Shown: positions 1 to 4,945 of the stretch, one piece after another | Numbering within the stretch: position 1 is the first letter of the stretch | How the letters are laid out: each line of letters begins with the position of its first letter | NCBI GenBank assembly: GCA_029775955.1 | Contig: JARVJW010000186.1 | Coordinates: forward strand, 1-5,530 | Source: Nitrososphaeria archaeon | GTDB lineage: Archaea; Thermoproteota; Nitrososphaeria; Conexivisphaerales; UBA164 | DNA length: 5,530 nucleotides | Reading direction: 5' to 3' | Translations under genes and position numbers: made by a program | Notes under the pieces: model-generated | What the model saw: the letters and a program-made list of their open reading frames with translations, nothing else | The model's database searches: none | What the model was told of the DNA's origin: nothing

Positions 1-69
1 GACATATCAATGGGCATGACAACACTTGATGACAAACACTATAAATCAGGTGATGACAGAAATAGTTGA
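1..69 (+). CDS. Possible C-terminal end of an upstream gene (partial)
   Basis: Frame 1 is open from the window edge to a TGA at 67-69 and would encode 22 residues ending DDKHYKSGDDRNS. The other two forward frames hit stops within the first 30 bases. The stretch is too short to show a family and I do not recognise it. It stops about 37 bases before the promoter-like box of the next gene, which fits a gene end. It could equally be chance, because 69 bases without a stop is not significant. Confidence 0.3.
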   Translation, partial: DISMGMTTLDDKHYKSGDDRNS

Positions 70-105
70 CATAAGTGTCAAGTTGAGCTACAAGCTAGGA
101 AAAAG

Positions 106-115
106 CTATATATTT
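106..115 (+). promoter_or_regulatory. TATA-type promoter of the Lrp/AsnC gene
   Basis: The box CTATATATTT is preceded by a purine-rich GGAAAAAG that could act as the BRE. An archaeal start about 26 bases downstream would fall near 137. That gives a leader of roughly 45 bases carrying the GGTGA ribosome-binding site at 173-177. The position is inferred from sequence pattern only. Confidence 0.4.
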
Positions 116-182
116 AAAAATTGGAATGCGATTGTAAAATGTTCGATATTCATAATAAAAAAAGGTTTGTCAGGTGAAATAA

Positions 183-629
183 ATGGAAAAAAAGGTCAAA
201 GTAAGTGTACTGGACAACCTAGATATTGATATTTTAAAATTATTAGAGGAAGATTGTACACTAACATATCAAGATATAGCGGGCAAACTAAACAGGAGTT
301 TATGGACTGTTAGGGATAGAATTACATTACTGAAAAATCGTGGTGTGATTAAAAAATGTAAAGGGATACTGGATTATAGCTTAATGGGCTATGATTGTAA
401 AGCAATATTACTATGTAACATTCCGCCAAATCATATTGAAGAGGCAATCCAGTTTATGAAAACTCAAGAGGAAATTAAGGGCATAACTATTATTACTGGA
501 GATACAAGATTTATTATTACCATAATTGGTAAAAAATGCAATGACATCAGAAATTACATAAAAAGATACATTACCAAGTTTGAGATATATAATACTGAGC
601 TAAACATAGTGTTAGAGGAACCGCTATAA
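183..629 (+). CDS. Lrp/AsnC-family transcriptional regulator
   Basis: This 148-residue protein has the two-part layout of Lrp/AsnC (feast/famine) regulators. Residues about 12-58 form the winged helix-turn-helix: LDIDILKLLEED, then the TYQDIAGKLNRSLWTVRDRI recognition region, then LKNRGVIKK. Residues about 72-146 form the RAM effector and oligomerisation domain, with a TGDTRFIITI strand where the family has its conserved G-x-D-hydrophobic segment. The length matches the family. The ATG at 183 is chosen because GGTGA lies 5 bases upstream and the HTH begins right after a short N-terminus; an overlapping frame from 26 has no family resemblance. Such proteins bind DNA as dimers or octamers and respond to amino acids or other small ligands; the ligand here is unknown. 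It is encoded just upstream of the carrier/Usp pair in the same direction, so it may control that promoter (inference). Confidence 0.9.
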   Translation: MEKKVKVSVLDNLDIDILKLLEEDCTLTYQDIAGKLNRSLWTVRDRITLLKNRGVIKKCKGILDYSLMGYDCKAILLCNIPPNHIEEAIQFMKTQEEIKGITIITGDTRFIITIIGKKCNDIRNYIKRYITKFEIYNTELNIVLEEPL

Positions 630-646
630 TATATAGCAAATTTTTG

Positions 647-670
647 ATTGTTTTACATTTAAAACACAAT
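647..670 (+). promoter_or_regulatory. Imperfect palindrome upstream of the carrier promoter (possible operator)
   Basis: ATTG-TTTTA, a short centre, then TAAAA-CACAAT form an imperfect inverted repeat; the right arm has a two-base insertion relative to the left. It sits 15-40 bases before the TATA-like box of the carrier gene and just after the regulator gene, a plausible site for an Lrp-type dimer. The region is AT-rich and T-rich, so chance symmetry is a real alternative. The same T-tracts (641-656, 670-675) could end transcription of the regulator gene. Confidence 0.25.
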
Positions 671-684
671 TTTTTGTAAATAAT

Positions 685-700
685 TTTTAAATGTATAAAT
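685..700 (+). promoter_or_regulatory. TATA-type promoter of the carrier/Usp operon
   Basis: The run TTTTAAATGTATAAAT is centred near 692. An archaeal start about 26 bases downstream would coincide with the ATG at 718 and give a leaderless transcript. This decides the start of the next gene: the earlier in-frame ATG at 691 lies inside the box itself. Confidence 0.5.
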
Positions 701-717
701 CAACATCCTTCGTCTTT

Positions 718-1782
718 ATGATTAATGGTACAAAGTTAGTTAAATTAAGAGATCATCTGGACAAATTTTTAGCAGTATACGTGGTTATAGCGATAGTAAT
801 AGGGCTACTTGCAGGATTGCGGGCAGGTTCGTGGGTGCCCGCGCATAAAGCTTTCTTAAGTATGTTAGAGCTAGTTGCTATCATTATAATGATATTTCCC
901 ATGATGGTGATGTTAAACTTTAATGGGCTTGCAAAAGGATTTAAATCCTGGAAAATGCTCATAATAGTACTTTTAATGAACTTTGGTTGGGGACCTTTAT
1001 TTGCCATAATTTTAGGAGACATATTCTTGACCAATCCATTATTGAGACTTGGTGTATTTCTGGCTTGGCTAGTACCATGTTCTTCCATGTCTATAGGTTA
1101 TGTGGGTTTAATGCGCGGAAACATAGAGGCTGCAACAGCGATGGTTGCAATAACATTTATTCTAGCTATACCAATAATTCCAATTTTAGCTGACTGGTAT
1201 GGTTCTGCATATCATGTAAGCGTTCCTATGATGTTACTGATCACTACTATCATAGAGATCATAATAATACCAATGATTGTGGGGCTGATAACGCATAGTG
1301 CTTTGTTAAAAAAGTTGGGTCAAGCAAAGTTCAAGCAATATTCCCCGATCTTTCCGTCAGTGACAATGATCGGAATGTTCTTGATAGTATTTGTCATTTT
1401 CTTTTCAAATGCGAGACTAATGGAAGCGTATATAAGTTCAGTAATTGATATCTTTTACATTGCTATAATTTTTGGAACTATATCGCTTCTGTTTATGACT
1501 TTTTTTCTAAAAGCTCTCAAATTCGATTTCTGGGATGCTATGGCTGCTACGTTTCCCAGCATTGGCAAAAATGAAGCCACGGCAATAGCCATCGCGGCTC
1601 TGGCTTTTTCACCATTGGTTGTCATTGCACCATCCGTGTTTCCAGTATTTCAAATCATATTTTTGGTTACTTACATAAAATTAAGACCCAAAATTGCACA
1701 TTTATATGGCATCAAAACAAAGGATGTAACCTTTAAGGAATATATGGAAGAATCAGAAACTGCACAAAATGGAGGTGAATAA
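718..1782 (+). CDS. Acr3/bile-acid-symporter superfamily membrane carrier
   Basis: This 354-residue integral membrane protein has about ten hydrophobic helices, the size and layout of the BART superfamily (arsenite permease Acr3 and sodium/bile-acid symporters). Helix 4 carries LVPCSSMSIGYVGLMRGN, matching the Acr3 position A-P-C-x-A-M that holds a cysteine needed for arsenite export (Cys121 here). A late helix carries FPSIGKNEATAIAIA, matching the Acr3 N-N-x-E-L-A-I-A region with its required glutamate (Glu286 here). Unwound helices with such polar motifs are typical of the fold. The start at 718 is preferred because the TATA-like box lies about 26 bases upstream; a start at 691 would add nine residues. 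The gene ends one base before the Usp gene. No ArsR or arsenate reductase is visible, so arsenite is only one candidate substrate; an organic or other anion is possible. Confidence 0.75.
   Translation: MINGTKLVKLRDHLDKFLAVYVVIAIVIGLLAGLRAGSWVPAHKAFLSMLELVAIIIMIFPMMVMLNFNGLAKGFKSWKMLIIVLLMNFGWGPLFAIILGDIFLTNPLLRLGVFLAWLVPCSSMSIGYVGLMRGNIEAATAMVAITFILAIPIIPILADWYGSAYHVSVPMMLLITTIIEIIIIPMIVGLITHSALLKKLGQAKFKQYSPIFPSVTMIGMFLIVFVIFFSNARLMEAYISSVIDIFYIAIIFGTISLLFMTFFLKALKFDFWDAMAATFPSIGKNEATAIAIAALAFSPLVVIAPSVFPVFQIIFLVTYIKLRPKIAHLYGIKTKDVTFKEYMEESETAQNGGE
1771..1778 (+). promoter_or_regulatory. Strong ribosome-binding site that fixes the Usp start
   Basis: GGAGGTGA lies within the last codons of the carrier gene and ends 5 bases before the ATG at 1784. 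It rules out the in-frame ATG at 1769, which lies upstream of the site. It also shows that the Usp is translated from an internal site of a shared mRNA, unlike the leaderless first gene. Confidence 0.8.
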
Positions 1783-1783
1783 A

Positions 1784-2203
1784 ATGAAAAATGTTTTAAT
1801 TCCAGTAGATTTTTCAAAAGACACTGCTGAATTTGTAAAAAAAGGAATTGCATTATTTTCAGACTTGGAAACAATAAATTTCCTATATGTTGTGTCATTG
1901 AGCATCAAAGAGCTGCAAGAATACGTAAATTCAGAATCTGTCTCTTTAGCAAAATCCGTGGCAGAGAAGAAAATGACTGAATTTATAAAAGAGTTAAACC
2001 TTAATAAAAAGTATAAAGTAGAATATGCAATATCTGATGGAGATCCAGCAAGGGTGATCATAGATCTAGCAAATAATGGAAAATTTGATGCGATAATTAT
2101 AGGACACAGGGGTTATTCATATATAGAAGATTTTTTCATAGGCAGTGTAACACTTAAAGTCATATCGAAAGTTAATATTCCTGTAATCGTCATAAAAAAA
2201 TAA
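1784..2203 (+). CDS. Universal stress protein (UspA family, ATP-binding type)
   Basis: This 139-residue single Usp domain starts with the family strand MKNVLIPVDFS, whose aspartate lines the adenine pocket. It has a middle strand with DGDPA (residues 85-89) and ends with FDAIIIGHRG...GS...IPVIVIKK. The nucleotide-binding signature G-x2-G-x9-G-S is complete (Gly107, Gly110, Gly120, Ser121), placing it with the ATP-binding MJ0577 type rather than the non-binding UspA type. It is cytosolic and probably dimeric. The gene follows the carrier by one base and has its own GGAGGTGA site, so the two are co-transcribed. Usp proteins encoded next to transporters often act as nucleotide-sensing partners of the carrier; that role is inferred here. 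T-rich DNA right after the stop (2219-2231) may end the transcript. Confidence 0.9.
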   Translation: MKNVLIPVDFSKDTAEFVKKGIALFSDLETINFLYVVSLSIKELQEYVNSESVSLAKSVAEKKMTEFIKELNLNKKYKVEYAISDGDPARVIIDLANNGKFDAIIIGHRGYSYIEDFFIGSVTLKVISKVNIPVIVIKK

Positions 2204-2264
2204 GTTCCGCAAGTAGTAATATTTTACATTTAACTAGAAGTTGTGTCAAATTGGAAAAATACAA

Positions 2265-2449
2265 CTTAACCATTTAGCTCTCGCTAGGAAGCCTCATCGT
2301 GCACTGTCGCATGTGAGGACTACGCCAATTACCCATTTGGGGCCTTGCCCCATTATCATGTCATATGGTACCTTATTGGGGGATCCACCCTCATCTAAGA
2401 TCAACGAGGCTTAACCGCTAAACTGTTGGTTGCAGCAATAATCCCCTAA
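2265..2449 (-). ncRNA. Possible relic of an IS110/IS1111-type bridge RNA (3' non-coding end)
   Basis: About 185 bases follow the transposase stop codon on the minus strand with no coding sense but clear foldback structure. There is a perfect 6-bp stem TGGGGC/GCCCCA with a 3-base loop at 2338-2352. A longer hairpin pairs 2292-2302 with 2309-2318 (CCTCA/TGAGG outer arms). A TAGC/GCTA stem at 2275-2286 has a GAGA tetraloop on the minus strand. In the IS1111 subgroup of IS110 the guide (bridge or seek) RNA is encoded in the long 3' non-coding end, which is where this lies. The RNA identity is inferred; I cannot assign the target- and donor-binding loops. Confidence 0.35.
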
Positions 2450-2760
2450 CTATAATTCCTTTCTATAAGGCCTTTGCTCCTTCAGGACCCAGTATCTTCA
2501 TTTGCTAAAACAAGAGCAATGGACTTAGCTAGCCGATGATAGAACTTTGCTACCGCCATGTGCGCCCAGATAACCTGTAGCGCCCACCTCAGGTACCTGC
2601 TTCCTTATGCCACCATGGTACGTACTTCCACAAGAAGAATGTGTTGACGGTGATAATCCTACATAAGATACCAGATGATAGGAATCAGGGAACCTGCCTA
2701 CTGTTAAAGGTGTGGGTTTTCCAGCTCACTGTTAAACGCCTTTAGCAGCGCTATAGTGTT
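2450..2760 (-). pseudogene. IS110-family transposase remnant (C-terminal Transposase_20 region)
   Basis: Read on the minus strand, three neighbouring frames join into the C-terminal domain of IS110 transposases. 2698-2597 gives GRFPDSYHLVSYVGLSPS, then the SG/YHGGIRKQ region. 2604-2497 gives GSRYLRWALQVIWAHMAV, then KFYHRLAKS. 2494-2450 gives YWVLKEQRPYRKEL followed by a stop. These are the family's conserved blocks: AGLxPS, the serine-containing turn, G-S-x-Y-L-R-W-A, and the C-terminal helix. 2760-2705 may add NTIALLKAFNSELEN but is less certain. The first frame break fits loss of one copy of a repeated AAGCAGG unit (8 bases). The AHMAV-to-KFYHRL join lacks several residues, so an internal deletion is likely. 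The upstream catalytic half with the DEDD residues is gone. No function remains. Confidence 0.75.
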
Positions 2761-2808
2761 TAAATGGAACGTGTAAAATACATTTAAAATTTTTAGGAAG
2801 TTTGCGTT

Positions 2809-2828
2809 AAATTATGGGTTCATAATTT
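2809..2828. repeat. Perfect 8-bp inverted repeat (hairpin)
   Basis: AAATTATG-GGTT-CATAATTT is an exact 8-bp stem with a 4-base loop in AT-rich DNA between the IS110 remnant and the CDGSH gene. It lies about 100 bases beyond the CDGSH stop codon, so it could be a distal transcript end or part of an old element boundary. No T-run typical of a terminator follows directly on the minus strand. Otherwise 2761-2927 shows only AT-rich sequence. Confidence 0.4.
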
Positions 2829-2927
2829 GAATTTCACTTTTAATAAAAATGTGCAATCAGGCAATAAAATTAAGGATTTTATGTTATTATTCCAATACTT
2901 TTCTGCTAAGCTTTGGTTGAAATAGGC

Positions 2928-3191
2928 TCAATATTTCATGTCTTTCCTGTAGTACTCCTCGGCCTTTATCCTCTTGTTTTCCAGGTCGTAAGTGTAAACC
3001 TTTCCCTCCTCTTCATCGGTAGTCAACCTATGATGACCATCGCAAAACGGTTTGTTCTGAGATAGGCCACATCCACAAATGCGAATGGTATAGTTGAGCA
3101 CCTTTTCATCAGAACTTAAATTACTGAAACCGGGTATATCGCCTAGCCTCACGGAATACGGTTCCTTTCTGCTATGAATTACTAATCTCAT
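2928..3191 (-). CDS. CDGSH-type iron-sulfur domain protein
   Basis: This 87-residue protein carries the complete CDGSH signature C-x-C-x2-S-x3-P-x-C-D-G-x-H (ICGCGLSQNKPFCDGHH). Cys39, Cys41, Cys50 and His54 are the expected three-Cys, one-His ligands of a redox-active 2Fe-2S cluster. There is no signal peptide or membrane segment, so it is a soluble cytosolic form, unlike membrane-anchored mitoNEET. The prokaryotic family is small, with unsettled roles in electron transfer or Fe-S and iron handling. The ATG at 3191 is preferred over a GTG at 3197 because a TATA-like box (3214-3225) lies about 26 bases upstream, making the transcript nearly leaderless, and MRLVIHSRKEPYSV is a normal family start. 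It stands alone between two decayed regions and is fully intact, so it is under selection. Confidence 0.92.
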   Translation of the reverse strand: MRLVIHSRKEPYSVRLGDIPGFSNLSSDEKVLNYTIRICGCGLSQNKPFCDGHHRLTTDEEEGKVYTYDLENKRIKAEEYYRKDMKY

Positions 3192-3213
3192 GTTCACTTT
3201 CTTTCAACGTTTC

Positions 3214-3225
3214 TAAATAAATATT
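3214..3225 (-). promoter_or_regulatory. TATA-type promoter of the CDGSH gene
   Basis: On the minus strand AATATTTATTTA is centred near 3219. Transcription would start near 3193, within two or three bases of the ATG at 3191. An imperfect palindrome lies farther upstream at 3256-3273 (TTAAC...GTTAA), which could be an operator but is weak. Confidence 0.4.
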
Positions 3226-3347
3226 GCTGAAATTTTTCTAGCCACAAAATCTGTTTTAACCTATATTAGTTAAACCTAAACCCAAATACTCCAGGTTTCT
3301 TCCTTTCACATAATTTTGTTTCAATATCTTATAGGTATTCTATATAG

Positions 3348-3629
3348 GCCCTTGATGTGCTTAAAGGGTACGCTAAATATCAGAAAGAGGATACAGTGAA
3401 GCCATCTAGACTACTTTAATGAGAATACATTCAATGGCAATATAACTTCGATGGAGAGTGAGAACTGGAGGTTAAAGTATTTAATAAGGTTGCCCTTCAT
3501 AAGGACCGGCACAATGACATTTTTGAGGCAATAAGGGATTCCGTGTACACAATGAGAAGGGGAAAGCCGAGCCTGGCAAACAGAATTGGATTCTTCAGCT
3601 TTGGGTTAAGTTGTTCCATGACATTATAG
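3348..3629 (+). pseudogene. Broken coding tract, possibly a transposase C-terminus
   Basis: Three plus-strand pieces join into one protein-like sequence. 3348-3419 reads ALDVLKGYAKYQKEDTVKPS. 3400-3534 reads DYFNENTFNGNITSMESEN, then WRLKYLIRLPFIRTGTMTF. From about 3525, in the same frame as the first piece, it reads EAIRDSVYTMRRGKPSL, then ANRIGFFSFG, before a TAG at 3627-3629. Two frame changes and no start codon mark it as a remnant. The polar, Arg/Lys-rich ESENWRLKYLIR block resembles the C-terminal part of some archaeal DDE transposases, and the neighbourhood is rich in dead elements, but I cannot name a family. The coding nature is more certain than the function. The rest of the 3198-3733 gap holds the CDGSH and ZIP promoters and nothing else I recognise. 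Confidence 0.4.
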
Positions 3630-3689
3630 GGGGCACAACCGAATAAACACATTTATAAAGGTATCACCTAGCAAAAAAATGATAAATGC

Positions 3690-3706
3690 TTATAACTGTG
3701 TTATAA
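3690..3706 (+). promoter_or_regulatory. 17-bp perfect palindrome over the ZIP-like transporter promoter (putative operator)
   Basis: TTATAAC-TGT-GTTATAA is an exact 7-bp inverted repeat with a 3-base spacer. Its right arm contains the TATA-like TTATAA at 3701-3706, about 29 bases before the TTG start at 3734. The palindrome therefore serves as the core promoter and could be covered by a dimeric repressor. A Fur-, DtxR- or MarR-type metal or redox regulator would be the usual kind; which one is unknown. Confidence 0.5.
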
Positions 3707-3733
3707 TTCAACAGACATTAGTGTAATATATAA

Positions 3734-4483
3734 TTGGTTAACTTCACAGATACGCTGCTTTTCTCCGCGATAATGGGGCTTTCCATTTACCTTTCAATGC
3801 CTATAATCATGAGAAAGAATTTGGCACATACTAAAACAAAATTTCTAAATGCGATCGCCATAGGTATACTGATCTTCCTGATAGCGGATGTCTTTCTGGA
3901 TGCGGCGCAGGTGCTCTATAACGGGACGCTCTATGGGTATGGGTCTTCGCCTGGCTACGACCTTATATTTGGAGTTTCAACAACCGTTGGATTTTTTATA
4001 CTGCTTGAGGTGGGCCACCGGAGAAAGGGGCAGCTATCTCAGATTCAGTTGGCCCTGATAATCGCGCTCGGCATCGCCTTTCAAAATTTGACTGAAGGCC
4101 TGCTATTTGGCTCTGTTGACTCGACTATCGGCCTGACCGGTATCGCACTGGTCATACTTGTTGGATTTATTTTTCAGAACTTTACTGAAGGCTTTCCTAT
4201 TGCATCACCATTTCTGGGGTCTACAGAAGGACGAGTGGGAGTTATGGCTGGAGCGCTGTTCATAGGGGGATTTCCCACGATAATAGGGGGGGCGCTCGGT
4301 TATTATTACAATTCCACAGTATTTGACCTTGTGTTCTTTGGGTTAGCAATTGGAACTATGCTCTATATTATATTACCTATGTTAAGGAACCTTCTAATTG
4401 ACCCAAATAAAACAATGCTGAGCATCGCCTACGCCGGGGTTTTCATAGGTTTCATTCTAGGGTTTACTGTAAACCTTCTTTAG
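3734..4483 (+). CDS. ZIP-like metal-ion transporter
   Basis: This 249-residue protein has about eight hydrophobic helices, the ZIP (SLC39/ZupT) topology and a normal bacterial or archaeal length. The two ZIP signature helices are recognisable: helix 4 has GIAFQNLTEGLLFG (motif 117-122) and helix 5 has FQNFTEGFPIASP (motif 148-153), corresponding to H-N-x-x-E-G and H-x-x-E-G. In both, the metal-binding histidine is replaced by glutamine while Asn and Glu remain. Helix 2 adds Asp52 and Asp56, and His95 lies in the cytosolic loop. The start is TTG at 3734: an in-frame TAA directly precedes it, the next ATG (3773) would cut helix 1, and the TATA-like box gives an almost leaderless mRNA. The protein probably moves divalent metal ions across the membrane; ion and direction are unknown given the altered ligands. 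It is monocistronic and downstream DNA is decayed. Confidence 0.8.
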   Translation: MVNFTDTLLFSAIMGLSIYLSMPIIMRKNLAHTKTKFLNAIAIGILIFLIADVFLDAAQVLYNGTLYGYGSSPGYDLIFGVSTTVGFFILLEVGHRRKGQLSQIQLALIIALGIAFQNLTEGLLFGSVDSTIGLTGIALVILVGFIFQNFTEGFPIASPFLGSTEGRVGVMAGALFIGGFPTIIGGALGYYYNSTVFDLVFFGLAIGTMLYIILPMLRNLLIDPNKTMLSIAYAGVFIGFILGFTVNLL

Positions 4484-4525
4484 AAAGATGGTGTAGTAGG
4501 CGACCCGCCGGCAGGAATGGATCAT

Positions 4526-4793
4526 GATTAGCATAGAAAGGCCTGAATCACTGCGACAGCTAATTACGTAAATGCAGCGCGATGCATCTAGTCCAGTTAG
4601 GAGGATGTAGTAAAGGAATGACAGCGCCGCTAACCATCTCGGGCCCTTGATTTACCTTGATTCGCGATAAAAATTTGTTAGAAGGAAAGCATTCTATTGA
4701 ATCATCTTGGGTGACCAAGTTCCAACTGATGATCATCATGACCACGTGTTACTAGAATGGGATAAAATAATCTATACCTGAACCACATCCTGA
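4526..4793 (+). pseudogene. Decayed coding tract, possibly a Fur-family metal regulator
   Basis: The region between the ZIP-like gene and the TnpB element has no open gene but shows protein-like pieces in changing frames. About 4526-4579 reads ISIERPESLRQLIT. About 4618-4731 reads MTAPLTIS, a stop, FTLIRDKNLLEGKHSIESSW. About 4725-4793 reads VPTDDHHDHVLLEWDKIIYT. The last piece resembles the Fur/PerR hinge and metal site, DxxHHDHxxCxxCGxII, with the cysteines lost. A dead Fur-type regulator beside a metal transporter would make sense, but the match rests mainly on the HHDH block and could be chance. The right-end hairpin of the TnpB element starts just after it. Confidence 0.3.
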
Positions 4794-4811
4794 TTTATTC
4801 GCTGGACACGA

Positions 4812-4945
4812 GTGAACTACCCCGCCCTTGCGGACGGGGCCACGCCCGCTTGTTTGGAGCTTCAACGGCAATGCTTGCTTTCACGTACGCTTTATGTATT
4901 CGAGCATGCTAGAGGCATAATCCTCTGCGAGCGTCTCGCCTAGGT
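4812..4945 (-). ncRNA. Putative omega RNA (reRNA) 3' scaffold at the right end
   Basis: In tnpB elements the guide RNA overlaps the 3' end of tnpB and runs through the right end into flanking DNA, which supplies the guide. Here that segment covers the last tnpB codons and the following non-coding sequence, and closes with a GCAA-capped hairpin about 8 bases before the inferred boundary. The guide would be read from 4811 downward, beginning TCGTGTCCAGCG. The identity is inferred from position and structure; the 5' limit is arbitrary. Confidence 0.4.
4820..4839 (-). repeat. Right-end hairpin with GCAA tetraloop
   Basis: On the minus strand CCCCGTCC-GCAA-GGGCGGGG folds into an 8-bp stem capped by a GNRA loop. 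One pair is U-G on the minus strand but would be a C-A mismatch in a plus-strand transcript. This asymmetry indicates that the minus strand, the tnpB strand, is the functional one. It fits the subterminal hairpin recognised by Y1 transposases and the terminal stem of omega RNA. Confidence 0.75.

Larger units (their letters stand above)
2265..2760 (-). mobile_element. Decayed IS110-family insertion sequence
   Basis: The segment contains the transposase C-terminal region in three frames and about 185 bases of GC-richer, hairpin-rich sequence beyond its stop codon. Base composition changes abruptly near 2760 and near 2265, where AT-rich host DNA resumes. The N-terminal DEDD (RuvC-like) catalytic half is absent, so the element is truncated and dead. 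The true termini cannot be set from sequence alone because the 5' end is missing. Confidence 0.7.

Noticed and set aside
26..229. 67-residue plus-strand ORF overlapping the Lrp gene start
   Set aside because: It resembles no family, has no ribosome-binding site and overlaps the better supported regulator gene and its promoter.
753..1088. 111-residue minus-strand ORF inside the carrier gene
   Set aside because: It is an antisense shadow of the hydrophobic carrier coding sequence with no recognisable domain.
1671..2061. Two minus-strand ORFs opposite the carrier end and the Usp gene
   Set aside because: Both are antisense to well supported genes and show no domain features.
2265..2760. A stable host RNA gene (SRP RNA, RNase P RNA or rRNA fragment), suggested by the GC-rich structured stretch
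   Set aside because: I found none of the conserved SRP or RNase P core motifs on either strand, and the minus strand clearly encodes IS110 transposase blocks over more than half of it.
4560..4745. 61-residue minus-strand ORF between the ZIP-like gene and the TnpB element
   Set aside because: The translation shows no family features, and the plus strand has more protein-like pieces in the same place.
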